A DNA stretch of 64,000 nt from positions 1,736,001-1,800,000 of the forward strand of contig NZ_CP088296.1 in NCBI RefSeq assembly GCF_024666595.1. The letters run 5' to 3'. Every line of letters starts with the position of its first letter. Position 1 is the first letter of the stretch. A program made the translations under genes and the position numbers. The stretch is from Sphingomonas sp. J315 (GTDB lineage: Bacteria > Pseudomonadota > Alphaproteobacteria > Sphingomonadales > Sphingomonadaceae). Positions 42,581 through 50,371 of this stretch are shown here, one piece after another. Below the pieces are notes generated by a model, which was not told the origin of the DNA, did not search any database, and saw only the letters and a list, made by a program, of their open reading frames with translations.

Positions 42581-42595
42581 GCAAGAGGCGTGCCA
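42581..42595 (-). promoter_or_regulatory. Sigma-54 promoter of the transglycosylase-flhA-fliA operon
   Basis: Minus strand TGGCACG-CCTC-TTGC, a full match to the consensus, about 39 bp before the ATG at 42542. It implies that fliA itself is made under sigma-54 control. Confidence 0.8.
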
Positions 42596-42610
42596 ATATT
42601 GCGAAATAGG

Positions 42611-42673
42611 CGTCACCCCAGCGAAAGCTGGGGTCTTTCGCCTCAAAAGACCCCAGCTTTCGCCGGGGTGACG
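42611..42673. repeat. Hairpin repeat, family B copy 1
   Basis: Inverted repeat with arms CGTCACCCCAGCGAAAGCTG... and ...CAGCTTTCGCCGGGGTGACG, one mismatch per arm, about 28 bp each. Each arm also folds on its own (CCCCAGC...GCTGGGG). Related to the copy at 61372. It lies between flgN and the sigma-54 promoter. Confidence 0.85.
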
Positions 42674-42682
42674 GGCATGCAA

Positions 42683-42997
42683 TCAGCCGGCGGCAAATCC
42701 GGGCCGGTAGGACGGCAAATCATTGCCGGTCAGTGCCGTCAGCCGCCGCCGCACATTCGCGGCCATCAGGTTGACATAGATGCGACAGCTCTCATTGAGC
42801 CGGTGCGCTTCCTCGGCGAGCGCCCTGAGCTCGCTGGACAACGCGGGATCGTCGTCATTGGCGGCCCCCACCGCCTCGATCCCGATCAACTTCTCGCGCG
42901 TCGCACGTTCGAGCGCGGCGACGTCGTTCGCCTTCAGCGCGGCGATCTCGGCATGCAGCGCCTCGATCACGCGGACCAGGGCGTCATGCCGGGTCAT
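42683..42997 (-). CDS. flgN: Flagellar chaperone FlgN-like protein
   Basis: A 104-residue helical protein; FlgN escorts the hook-associated proteins FlgK and FlgL to export. It starts MTRHDALVRVIEALHAEIAAL and continues with a long amphipathic helix (NDVAALERATREKLIGIE) and a C-terminal helix with YVNLMAANVRRRL. Similarity in sequence is modest, but its position after flgM with a 14-bp overlap is the standard arrangement. Confidence 0.8.
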   Translation of the reverse strand: MTRHDALVRVIEALHAEIAALKANDVAALERATREKLIGIEAVGAANDDDPALSSELRALAEEAHRLNESCRIYVNLMAANVRRRLTALTGNDLPSYRPGFAAG

Positions 42998-43268
42998 TCG
43001 GGTTCCACTGAAGCTTGAGCGCGAGCAGCCGGTCGGCGATGGTCGAGGGGACCAGCGGGAAATTGCCGTCGGCAATCGCCTTCTTGATCCGCGCCACGCG
43101 CTCGGCATCGACCGGTGCGCTGGCAGCGGCCGACTGGGTCAGCGACGCGGCGGCGCTGGTATTGGCAGCCTGGCTCGCGCCCTCCACCGACCGCACGGGC
43201 GCGGCTGGAGACACCGGCGTGAGCCGGGAAGCGAGTGATGCAGGCTTGAAGCCGACTGGATCCACCAT
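42984..43268 (-). CDS. flgM: Anti-sigma-28 factor FlgM
   Basis: A 94-residue protein that binds FliA until the hook is finished and then leaves by export. The C-terminal sigma-binding helices are recognisable: VDAERVARIKKAIADGNFPL and PSTIADRLLALK. The N-terminal half is disordered and Ala/Ser-rich. The start at 43268 is chosen because the longer open frame crosses the flgA terminator. A FliA-type promoter (43300-43326) precedes it, giving the expected feedback loop. Confidence 0.88.
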   Translation of the reverse strand: MVDPVGFKPASLASRLTPVSPAAPVRSVEGASQAANTSAAASLTQSAAASAPVDAERVARIKKAIADGNFPLVPSTIADRLLALKLQWNPNDPA

Positions 43269-43299
43269 GTCTGCGACCCTTTTTCTGCGGACATACGCG

Positions 43300-43326
43300 A
43301 AAACGACGCTTTGACGGGGAGCTTTA
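43300..43326 (-). promoter_or_regulatory. Sigma-28 (FliA) promoter of flgM-flgN
   Basis: Minus strand TAAA (43326-43323), exactly 15 bp, GTCGTTTT (43307-43300), 31 bp before the flgM ATG and just after the flgA terminator. Confidence 0.6.
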
Positions 43327-43327
43327 G

Positions 43328-43363
43328 GAAAAAATGCACGGGCGGCGATTTTTTCTGCCGCCC
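43328..43363 (-). terminator. Rho-independent terminator after flgA
   Basis: Minus strand stem GGGCGGC/GCCGCCC (43363-43357 and 43346-43340) with a 10-base loop, followed after GTGC by a six-T run. It separates the flgA operon from flgM. Confidence 0.7.
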
Positions 43364-43369
43364 AGCGGA

Positions 43370-43882
43370 TCAGTCGCCGAAGCCGGGCAGTTTCGCGCGA
43401 CCCGGCGCGAGCGCGATTGCCGCGACGGGCGGACGTTTGTCGTCGGTCTTGACCAGCACGCGGCCGCCCACGGCCGCATCGGCCATCGCCAGCCCCTCGC
43501 GCGTGATCGAGAAGCCGGCGGCACCCGCCTCCAGCATCACGGGATCGCCGCGACGGATCACCAGTTCGGGCTTGGCCGCAGCCGGTGTCGGCGCGGCGGC
43601 CACCGTGGTCGGTGCGGCCTTGGGCAGCGCGTTGATCGCGACAAAGACGCGCCATTGCTGCGGCCCCTGGCACCGGATCACCACCGCGTCCTCGGCGGGC
43701 GAGCGCCAGCTGAGCTGCGGCGCATCGCACGCTGCAAGCTTGAGGCGCTTGTCTACCGCAGCGCGCGCACCGCCCTCGGCTCCAATCGGTGCACCGGCAA
43801 AGCGTTCGACGAGCAGGTCGAGCGCGTCGGTCGATTGAAAGGCCGCGGTCGGGCCGGACAGAGCGATCAGGAGTGCGATCAT
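43370..43882 (-). CDS. flgA: Flagellar P-ring assembly protein FlgA
   Basis: A 170-residue periplasmic chaperone for the FlgI P-ring. After a short signal-like N-terminus (IALLIALSGPTAAF), the SAF domain in the C-terminal half is visible: ELVIRRGDPVMLEAGAAGFSI and the closing AVGGRVLVKTDDKRPPVAA. The protein is shorter than enteric FlgA (about 220). The ATG overlaps the motB-like stop by four bases, so it is coupled to the divergent stator-like pair. Confidence 0.85.
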   Translation of the reverse strand: MIALLIALSGPTAAFQSTDALDLLVERFAGAPIGAEGGARAAVDKRLKLAACDAPQLSWRSPAEDAVVIRCQGPQQWRVFVAINALPKAAPTTVAAAPTPAAAKPELVIRRGDPVMLEAGAAGFSITREGLAMADAAVGGRVLVKTDDKRPPVAAIALAPGRAKLPGFGD

Positions 43883-44421
43883 TGTTGGTCTCCAGCTTCT
43901 GATTCAGGATCGCCGGCAAAGCCGACGGACAGGGTCACGGCGCGGCGGTTGCCGGGCGCGACGCGAAGGATGAGGCGTTCGGGCGACACAGCACCTTCTG
44001 CCACAAGCGCGGCAGCAGCTGCGCGCGCACGGTCAGCGGCGAGGATGGCGGCGCTGCCGGTGCGCGGATCGGTATCGCCCTCGGGCGCGGTCGATCCGGT
44101 GATGGTGATGACGGTCCGCTTGTCGCGCGCGACATCGCGCGCCCAGCTGATCGTGGCGGTCAGATCGGCATAGGCGCTCCCCGGCGCATAGCCATCGACG
44201 CGCGCCCGGGCGACCGCCATCGGGTCGACCGGCGCGGGCGCTTCGACGCCGAATCCGCTGCGCAGGCCCGCGAGCAGGCGGGTGCGATCCGCTTCGCGAT
44301 GCGCCTGAAGCAGCACGAAGAAGCCGATCAGCAGCAACGCCAGATCGGCGAGCGTGATCAGCCAGACCGATCGCGCCGGCGCGATGTCGTCCCAGCTGTC
44401 GGGGCTGAGCGCGCCGGTCAT
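43879..44421 (-). CDS. MotB/OmpA-like protein, divergent stator subunit
   Basis: A 180-residue protein with one N-terminal membrane helix, WLITLADLALLLIGFFVLLQ, in which Asp26 is placed like the proton-binding Asp of MotB. The periplasmic part resembles an OmpA peptidoglycan-binding domain (ITITGSTAPEGDTDP, then LAADRARAAAAALVAEGAV) but lacks the usual GHTD motif, having GSTA in its place. It is much shorter than the canonical MotB at 55137. It overlaps both its neighbours, the motA-like gene and flgA, by four bases, so the three form an operon. A role in the motor is inferred from context. Confidence 0.75.
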   Translation of the reverse strand: MTGALSPDSWDDIAPARSVWLITLADLALLLIGFFVLLQAHREADRTRLLAGLRSGFGVEAPAPVDPMAVARARVDGYAPGSAYADLTATISWARDVARDKRTVITITGSTAPEGDTDPRTGSAAILAADRARAAAAALVAEGAVSPERLILRVAPGNRRAVTLSVGFAGDPESEAGDQQ

Positions 44422-45104
44422 GCCGCCATCTCACGCTTGCGCGCACGCTCTAGAGTAGCAAGTCTTGCCAGTGGGGCTGCGAGCCGCAGCCGTTCAGCCG
44501 CCTCGACACGGGCGAGGCGCTTGAGCCGGGCAACGATCGGCATGGCGACGAGGTTGGCGAGCAGTGCTCCGTACAGCGTGGCAAGCAGTGCCACCGCCAT
44601 CGCCGCGCCAACCCGGTCGGGATCTTCCATCGCCGCGAACATGCGGACCAGCCCCAGGATCGTGCCGATCAGCCCCATTGCGGGCGCGACCTCGGCCACC
44701 CCGCTCCACAGTTCGATCGCCGCGCGATGCCGCTCGGCACGGATCGCTGCGCGGTCGCGGATGGCCGCCTCGATGTCCGACGGGGTCGCGCCATCGACCG
44801 CCGCCGCGACCGCCGCCGCCATGTCGGGATCGTCGATGACCGAGCGGTCGAGCGCGATCAGGCCGTGGCGCTTGGCAATGCGTTCGAGCGACCCGGCCTG
44901 CGCAATCAGCGGCTCGGCGTCGAACGGACGACGCAGCAGCGTCTTGAGCGCGACCAGCCCGCGTCCGACGTCGGCCAGCCGGTGCCGCAGCACGACGCTG
45001 ACCGCCGTGCCGCCCAGCACGATGGCAAGCGCCAGCGGATCGAGCAGCACGGAGGAGTCGAGCGGGGCGAACGCGGCGAGATCGGCGGATGCGGCACTGT
45101 TCAT
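44418..45104 (-). CDS. MotA/TolQ/ExbB-type proton channel protein, divergent stator subunit
   Basis: A 228-residue membrane protein, the size of ExbB/TolQ rather than MotA (about 290). Segments: DPLALAIVLGGTAVSVVLRH near the N-terminus and the conserved channel pair VAPAMGLIGTILGLVRMFA and GAAMAVALLATLYGALLANL near residues 145-200, which are the MotA/TolQ/ExbB signature. Together with the following motB-like gene it makes a compact second stator-like pair. The start at 45104 lies only a few bases after the predicted sigma-54 start site, so a leaderless message is possible. Confidence 0.8.
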   Translation of the reverse strand: MNSAASADLAAFAPLDSSVLLDPLALAIVLGGTAVSVVLRHRLADVGRGLVALKTLLRRPFDAEPLIAQAGSLERIAKRHGLIALDRSVIDDPDMAAAVAAAVDGATPSDIEAAIRDRAAIRAERHRAAIELWSGVAEVAPAMGLIGTILGLVRMFAAMEDPDRVGAAMAVALLATLYGALLANLVAMPIVARLKRLARVEAAERLRLAAPLARLATLERARKREMAA

Positions 45105-45117
45105 GCGCGTAGTCTTT

Positions 45118-45132
45118 GCAAGCGCCGGGCCA
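45118..45132 (-). promoter_or_regulatory. Possible sigma-54 promoter of the motA-like/motB-like/flgA operon
   Basis: Minus strand TGGCCCG-GCGC-TTGC, one mismatch from consensus. The -12 element is only 14 bp from the proposed start codon, so either the message is leaderless or the site is fortuitous. Confidence 0.45.
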
Positions 45133-45276
45133 AATCGCCCGCCACCAAGGAATGACCGGCAAGATGACAGGGAACCGGCAAAACCGGCAAATCCGCTGCC
45201 GTCCGCGCGGCAAACTCTTGCCGCCCACAGTGTCAAATGCAGCAATCGCGGCGATTTCAGCCCGCTTCCCGCAAAC

Positions 45277-45291
45277 TGGCACGCCCATTGC
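45277..45291 (+). promoter_or_regulatory. Sigma-54 promoter of the flgB operon
   Basis: TGGCACG-CCCA-TTGC, a full match to the consensus, 37 bp before the flgB ATG. It heads the eleven-gene flgB-flgL run. Confidence 0.85.
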
Positions 45292-45328
45292 TAGGAACCC
45301 TGCGAACATTGGCATGAGGACCGTCAAT

Positions 45329-45682
45329 ATGGGCAGCAACAGTCTCTTCGGGGTGCACGGCGCGGCGCTCGAAGTGCGTTCGCAGCGCATGGGCGTGCTC
45401 GCGTCGAACATCGCGAACGCATCGACGCCCGGCTTCAAGGCGAAGGATATCGATTTTCGCGAGGCGCTGAGCGCGATCGAGACGCCCGGAATGGCCGGCG
45501 CCGATCCGATCGGCGGCGCGACCAAATATCGCACTCCGCTTCAGTCCAGCCTCGACGGAAACACCGTCGAGCTGGCCACCGAACAGACCGCCTTTGCAGA
45601 GAATGCCGTCGCCTATCAGACGACGCTCGCATTCCTCAACGGGCGCATCGACACGCTCAAGCGCGCGCTGAAGGGAGAGTAA
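45329..45682 (+). CDS. flgB: Flagellar basal-body rod protein FlgB
   Basis: A proximal rod protein of 117 residues. The N-terminal rod signature LEVRSQRMGVLASNIANASTPGFKAKDIDF (core LASNIANASTPGFKAKD) and the C-terminal helix ENAVAYQTTLAFLNGRIDTL are typical. The ATG at 45329 has GAGGA about nine bases upstream; an ATG at 45314 would add MRTVN. It is the first gene after the sigma-54 promoter. Confidence 0.94.
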   Translation: MGSNSLFGVHGAALEVRSQRMGVLASNIANASTPGFKAKDIDFREALSAIETPGMAGADPIGGATKYRTPLQSSLDGNTVELATEQTAFAENAVAYQTTLAFLNGRIDTLKRALKGE

Positions 45683-45685
45683 CCC

Positions 45686-46099
45686 ATGTCCGAGCAGCCG
45701 CTTTCCATCTTCCAGGTCGCGGGCCGCGCCATGTCGGCGCAGCTCGTGCGGATGAACACCACCGCCTCCAACCTCGCCAATGTCGGCCAGGTCGCGTCCA
45801 ATCCGGGCGAAGCCTATCGCTCGATGAAACCCGTCTTCCGCACGCATTTCGATGCGGCGAGCGGCATGGCGACGGTCGATGTCGAAAACGTCGTCGTCGC
45901 CGGCGAAGCGCCCACCAAGCGCTATGACCCCGGCAACCCGATGGCCGACAAGGACGGCAATGTCTGGGAAAGCGCAGTCGATGAGACCCGCGAGCTGGTC
46001 GACATGATGGAGACCGCCCGCACCTATCAGAACAATGTCGAAGTGATGCAGACGGCAAAGACGCTGATCACCCAGACGCTGAACCTGGGACGCAGCTGA
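45686..46099 (+). CDS. flgC: Flagellar basal-body rod protein FlgC
   Basis: A 137-residue proximal rod protein. The N-terminal MSAQLVRMNTTASNLANVGQ and C-terminal MMETARTYQNNVEVMQTAKTL (core ARTYQNNVEVMQTAK) are the conserved helices that build the rod. GNPMADKDGNVW in the middle is also family-typical. It starts three bases after flgB and overlaps flgD by one base. Confidence 0.95.
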   Translation: MSEQPLSIFQVAGRAMSAQLVRMNTTASNLANVGQVASNPGEAYRSMKPVFRTHFDAASGMATVDVENVVVAGEAPTKRYDPGNPMADKDGNVWESAVDETRELVDMMETARTYQNNVEVMQTAKTLITQTLNLGRS

Positions 46100-46779
46100 T
46101 GAGCTTCGACACGACCATGGCCAATCTGGGCATCGGCCGCACCGGCACGGCGCAGGCGAACACCAATTCGCTCGGCACTTCCGCGATGGATCAGTCCGAC
46201 TTTCTGACGCTGATGACCGCGCAGATGAAGAATCAGGATCCGTTCGATCCGGTCGACAACACCCAGATGGTCGCCCAGATGGCGCAGTTTTCGTCGCTCG
46301 CGGGAATCAGCGAGATGAACACGACGCTGCAGGCGATCGCGGCAAAGCTCAACGCGACCTCGACCACCGATCTTGTCTCATGGGTCGGGCGCACCGTGCT
46401 GACCGAAGGCGCAGTGGCCTATCCACGCACCGATGGGTCGCTCGGCGGGATGATCGAGCTGGGCGCAGACGCCGCCGAGGTCAATGTCGTGATCGAGGGG
46501 CCGAACGGCGAGATCCTCAAGAATGTCTCGCTCGGCGCCGCGCCTTCAGGCCGCACCGAATTCGAATGGGACGGAACCACCGATACCGGTGAGCCGGCCG
46601 GCAATGGCCCCTTCACCCTCCGCGTCGCCGCGCGCGATGCCGATGGCGACGTCGTCACCGCCAAGCCGCTCGTCTGGGCTCCCGTGACTGCGGTCGCGAT
46701 GGGCAGCGACGGCAACCCGGTCCTTACCCTGCCTGGCATCGGCCAGGTGTCCACCACCGCGATCCGCCAGATCGGCTGA
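46099..46779 (+). CDS. flgD: Flagellar hook assembly (capping) protein FlgD
   Basis: A 226-residue hook cap. The N-terminal conserved segment reads DQSDFLTLMTAQMKNQDPFD and MVAQMAQFSSLAGISEMN, followed by a Tudor/FNIII-like domain with VVIEGPNGEILK and a FEWDGTTDTGEPAGNGPFTL (core EWDGTTDTGEPAG). All fit FlgD. It ends 20 bp before flgE. Confidence 0.94.
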   Translation: MSFDTTMANLGIGRTGTAQANTNSLGTSAMDQSDFLTLMTAQMKNQDPFDPVDNTQMVAQMAQFSSLAGISEMNTTLQAIAAKLNATSTTDLVSWVGRTVLTEGAVAYPRTDGSLGGMIELGADAAEVNVVIEGPNGEILKNVSLGAAPSGRTEFEWDGTTDTGEPAGNGPFTLRVAARDADGDVVTAKPLVWAPVTAVAMGSDGNPVLTLPGIGQVSTTAIRQIG

Positions 46780-46799
46780 GTTCAAACAGGAGCAATTCG

Positions 46800-48089
46800 A
46801 TGTCTTTCTTCACCTCGCTCTCCGGTCTTCAGGCGGCGCAGACCGACATGTCGACCATCAGCCACAATCTGTCGAACGTCTCGACGAACGGCTTCAAGAA
46901 GAGCCGCACCGAGTTCGCCGACGTGATCGCGTCGAGCGTGTCGCTCAACCCCAACCAGATGATCGGTTCGGGCACGGTGGTGAAGGCGATCCGTCAGCAG
47001 TTCGGCCAGGGCGGAATGCAACAGTCTTCCTCCAGCCTCGACATCGCGATTGCCGGCGACGGCTTTTTCGCGGTCAAGCCGAGCCTGGAGGCCGCCGGGG
47101 TCAATTTCACCCGCAACGGCAGCTTCCTGGTCAACAGCGACCGCTACGTCACCGACTCGCAGGGTGGTTATCTGCAGGTTTATCCGGTTGATGGATCGGG
47201 CGCAGTGGTGGCGACGGGCCTTGGCTCCACCGTAAACCTGCGCCTGCCGCAGACCAGCGGCGTGCCGGAGGCGACCGAAAATGTCGCGCTCTCGCTCAAC
47301 CTGTCCGCCTATTCGGCCGTCCCCTCGGAAGCATCGCGCTTCACCGAAGATACACCCTATGCGTTCGATCGTTTCGATCCGGGCACCTACAACAACTCGA
47401 CCCAGACGACGATCTACGATGCCAGCGGCAACCCGCTTACGATGACCAGCTATTTCGTGCGCGAGACGACTGACGCGCCATCGACCTGGTCGGTTTACAG
47501 CTTTGTCGGCGACAAGCAGCTTGGCACCGATGCCGCCAATCCGCAGCCGGTGACGTTGACGTTCGACGCCAGTGGCGCGCTGACAAGTCCGACCGAGCCG
47601 ACCCAATTCGCGCCCTTCACCGTCGGATCGAGCACGGCCGAGCAGAGCATCGCGCTCGACTTTGGGACGAGCACCACGCTGCTCGGCGCGCCGTTCAGCA
47701 TCAACAGCCGCAGCCAGGATGGCAAGGCGGTCGGCCAGCTCGACGGCGTGACCGTGGGCGAGGACGGCATTGTCCGGGCCAGCTTCTCCAACGGCGACAG
47801 TCTGGCGCTGGGCAAGATGGCGCTCGCCAACTTCTCCAACCCGTCGGGGCTGCGCCAGCTCGGCAATTCGACCTGGGCCGCGACCGGCCTGTCGGGCGAA
47901 CCGCGGTTGGGCGAGCCGGGGGTCAACGGCTTTGGCGGGCTGATGTCCGGCGCGATCGAGCGGTCCAACGTCGACATCACCGAGGAGCTGGTGGGACTGA
48001 TCGCGGCGCAGCGCAACTTCCAGGCGAACGCCAAGGCGCTCGATACCGCGAGCCAGATCTCGCAGACCATCTTCAACATCCGCAGCTGA
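46800..48089 (+). CDS. flgE: Flagellar hook protein FlgE
   Basis: The hook subunit, 429 residues. The N-terminal SFFTSLSGLQAAQTDMSTIS and HNLSNVSTNGFKKSRTEFAD are the rod/hook signature; the centre carries variable hook domains; the C-terminus ends GLIAAQRNFQANAKALDTAS and FNIRS, as expected. A ribosome site AGGAG precedes the ATG. Confidence 0.95.
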   Translation: MSFFTSLSGLQAAQTDMSTISHNLSNVSTNGFKKSRTEFADVIASSVSLNPNQMIGSGTVVKAIRQQFGQGGMQQSSSSLDIAIAGDGFFAVKPSLEAAGVNFTRNGSFLVNSDRYVTDSQGGYLQVYPVDGSGAVVATGLGSTVNLRLPQTSGVPEATENVALSLNLSAYSAVPSEASRFTEDTPYAFDRFDPGTYNNSTQTTIYDASGNPLTMTSYFVRETTDAPSTWSVYSFVGDKQLGTDAANPQPVTLTFDASGALTSPTEPTQFAPFTVGSSTAEQSIALDFGTSTTLLGAPFSINSRSQDGKAVGQLDGVTVGEDGIVRASFSNGDSLALGKMALANFSNPSGLRQLGNSTWAATGLSGEPRLGEPGVNGFGGLMSGAIERSNVDITEELVGLIAAQRNFQANAKALDTASQISQTIFNIRS

Positions 48090-48115
48090 TTTCAGCGATT
48101 TAGGAGGCATTCGCG

Positions 48116-48859
48116 ATGGATAGACTCGTCTATACCGCCCTGTCCGGTCTCAAGGGCCAGATGCAGGCGCAGGCGACGATCGCGAACAATATCGCGAACG
48201 CCTCGACCATCGGATACCGCGCCGACCGGGTCAATTTCGAACGCCTGCTGGTGCAGGGCGACGGCCATGACAGCCGCCAGCCCAGCGTCGAGACGGTGGT
48301 CGACATGGACCGCCGAGCCGGCGCGATCACCCAGACCGGGCGCGGGCTGGACGTCGCGATCACCGACGAGGGCTGGCTCGCGGTCCAGGCCGCCGATGGA
48401 AGCGAAGCATACACCCGGCGCGGCGATTTGCGCGTCGCACCGAGTGGCGTCTTGGAAACCGGCGACGGTTTCCCGGTGATGGGGTCGGGGGGCCCCATCA
48501 CCGTGCCGCCGCACGACAAGATCATGATCGCCGCCGACGGATCGCTGTCGATCGTCCCGCCGGGGGCCGATCCCGCGCAGCCGCCGCAAGTGATCGACCA
48601 GATCAAGCTGGTCAGCGATGCTGGCAGCCGTACCGTCAAGGGACTGGACAATCTGCTCCACGTCCGCGGCGGCGGCGCGCTGCCACAGGATATGGACGCG
48701 ACATTGATGTCCGGCGCGCTCGAAGGATCGAACGTCAACCTCACCCAGGCGCTGGTCGACATGATCGAGAACCAGCGCAGCTACGAGGTGCAGGCGAACC
48801 TGCTCCGCGAAGCCAAGTCGATGGACGAGAGCGCCGCATCGCTGATGCGCGTCAGCTAA
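48116..48859 (+). CDS. flgF: Flagellar basal-body rod protein FlgF
   Basis: A distal-proximal rod junction protein of 247 residues. It starts MDRLVYTALSGLKGQMQAQA, with IANNIANASTIGYRADRVNF and LDVAITDEGWLAVQ, and ends LVDMIENQRSYEVQANLLREA (core MIENQRSYEVQ). Length fits FlgF. A GGAGG ribosome site lies before the ATG. Confidence 0.94.
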   Translation: MDRLVYTALSGLKGQMQAQATIANNIANASTIGYRADRVNFERLLVQGDGHDSRQPSVETVVDMDRRAGAITQTGRGLDVAITDEGWLAVQAADGSEAYTRRGDLRVAPSGVLETGDGFPVMGSGGPITVPPHDKIMIAADGSLSIVPPGADPAQPPQVIDQIKLVSDAGSRTVKGLDNLLHVRGGGALPQDMDATLMSGALEGSNVNLTQALVDMIENQRSYEVQANLLREAKSMDESAASLMRVS

Positions 48860-48883
48860 GAATTTCAGAGAAGGATTAGACCC

Positions 48884-49672
48884 ATGGGTTCCGCAGCAAT
48901 GCACATCGCGCGCACCGGGCTTGATGCCCAGGACATGCGCATGCGGGTGATCTCGAACAACCTCGCGAACGTGAACACCACCGGGTACAAGCGCGACCGG
49001 GCGAGCTTCGAGGCTTTGGCCTATCAGGTCGTCACCGCGCCCGGCGCGGCGAGCACCGCCGAGACGCGCTACGCCACCGGCACCAATCTCGGCACCGGCG
49101 TGCGCATTCAGGGCACGGCGCGGATCGACACCCAGGGCGCGATGCAGACCACCGGCAACGCGCTCGACATGGCGCTCGACGGCAATGGCTATTTCCAGGT
49201 GCAGATGCCGGGCGGCCAGCTCGGCTATACCCGCGCCGGCAACTTCGCGCGCTCGCCCGAGGGCATGCTGGTGACCAGCGAGGGCTATCAGGTGATGCCC
49301 GGCATCACGATCCCCGAAGGCGCAACGTCGATCACCGTCGGCAGCGACGGCACGGTCAGCGCGACCATCGCGGGCCAGACCGAGGCAAGCCAGGTCGGCC
49401 AGATCCAGATCGCCGCCTTCCCGAACAGCGCAGGACTGCAGGCGATCGGCGACAACTACCTCGTCGAAACCGCCGCGAGCGGTGCGGTCAATCTCGGGAT
49501 CGCCGGGCAGGACGGGCGCGGCAACATCCGCCAGGGCATGCTCGAAGGGTCGAACGTCAATGTCGTGGAAGAGCTGGTCGACATGATCGAGACCCAGCGC
49601 GCCTATGAGGTCAATTCCAAGATGATCTCGGCGTCGGACGAGATGCTCCAGTACATCAACCAGAATGTCTGA
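48884..49672 (+). CDS. flgG: Flagellar distal rod protein FlgG
   Basis: The distal rod protein, 262 residues, the standard size. The sequence includes HIARTGLDAQDMRMRVISNN, LANVNTTGYKRDRASFEALA, the FlgG-specific GNALDMALDGNGYFQVQMPGG (core LDMALDGNGYFQV) and the C-terminal ELVDMIETQRAYEVNSKMIS. It follows flgF after 24 bp with an AGGA ribosome site. Confidence 0.96.
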   Translation: MGSAAMHIARTGLDAQDMRMRVISNNLANVNTTGYKRDRASFEALAYQVVTAPGAASTAETRYATGTNLGTGVRIQGTARIDTQGAMQTTGNALDMALDGNGYFQVQMPGGQLGYTRAGNFARSPEGMLVTSEGYQVMPGITIPEGATSITVGSDGTVSATIAGQTEASQVGQIQIAAFPNSAGLQAIGDNYLVETAASGAVNLGIAGQDGRGNIRQGMLEGSNVNVVEELVDMIETQRAYEVNSKMISASDEMLQYINQNV

Positions 49673-49679
49673 GGGCCAT

Positions 49680-50360
49680 ATGATGCGCACCGTCTCCGCC
49701 CTCGCCGCCCTCACCGCCTGCGCGTTCGTCGCGCAGCCGGTCGATGCGAAGCTGTTCGGCAAGAAGCAGCCGGCGGAGGATTTCACGGTCACGCTGCCCG
49801 CGCCGGTCGCGCCGCCGCCTGCTGCCAATGGGTCGATCTTTCAGGCGAGCGAAGGCTATGCCGCGCTCCACGAAGGCACGCGCGCGCGCCGGGTCGGCGA
49901 TCCCGTCACGATCGTGCTGGTCGAGCGGACCAGCGCGTCCAAATCGGCGGGCACCAACCTCGACAGCGGCGGCGGCTTCTCGCTGACTCCGCCGAGCACC
50001 GGTGCGTTGTCGCTGTTCAAGGAAAGCGATGCCAGCATCAGCGGCAAGCGCGGGTTCAAGGGCACCGGCGCCGCCGATCAGTCGAACGCGCTGTCAGGCG
50101 AAATCAGCGTGACGGTCGCCGCCGTGCTGCCCAACGGCACGATGCTGGTTCAGGGACAGAAGCGCGTCACGCTCAACCGCGGTGACGAGTTCATCCAGAT
50201 CAAGGGGATCATCCGCCCGACCGATATCGATGCGAACAACCGGATCGCGTCGACCCGGGTCGCCGATGCCCGCATCGCCTATACCGGCAAGGGCGATGTC
50301 GCCCGCGCCGCCCGCCAGGGGTGGTTCAGCCGCTTCTTCCAGTCGATCAGCCCGTTCTGA
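49680..50360 (+). CDS. flgH: Flagellar L-ring protein FlgH
   Basis: The outer membrane ring lipoprotein, 226 residues. The signal peptide ends in a lipobox-like LTAC at residue 14. Family motifs are GTRARRVGDPVTIVLVERTSASKSAGT (core RARRVGDPVTIVL), LPNGTMLVQGQKRVTLNRGDE and RVADARIAYTGKGD, ending in GWFSRFFQSISPF. The start at 49680 (MMRTV) follows the flgG stop by 7 bp; the longer open frame overlaps flgG. Confidence 0.94.
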   Translation: MMRTVSALAALTACAFVAQPVDAKLFGKKQPAEDFTVTLPAPVAPPPAANGSIFQASEGYAALHEGTRARRVGDPVTIVLVERTSASKSAGTNLDSGGGFSLTPPSTGALSLFKESDASISGKRGFKGTGAADQSNALSGEISVTVAAVLPNGTMLVQGQKRVTLNRGDEFIQIKGIIRPTDIDANNRIASTRVADARIAYTGKGDVARAARQGWFSRFFQSISPF

Positions 50361-50371
50361 GGAATTAGACC

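Noticed and set aside
39540-42671. A 1043-codon plus-strand open frame across fliA, flhA and the transglycosylase
   Set aside because: It covers three well-recognised minus-strand genes and their junctions. The product is low-complexity and has no start region or homologous pattern.
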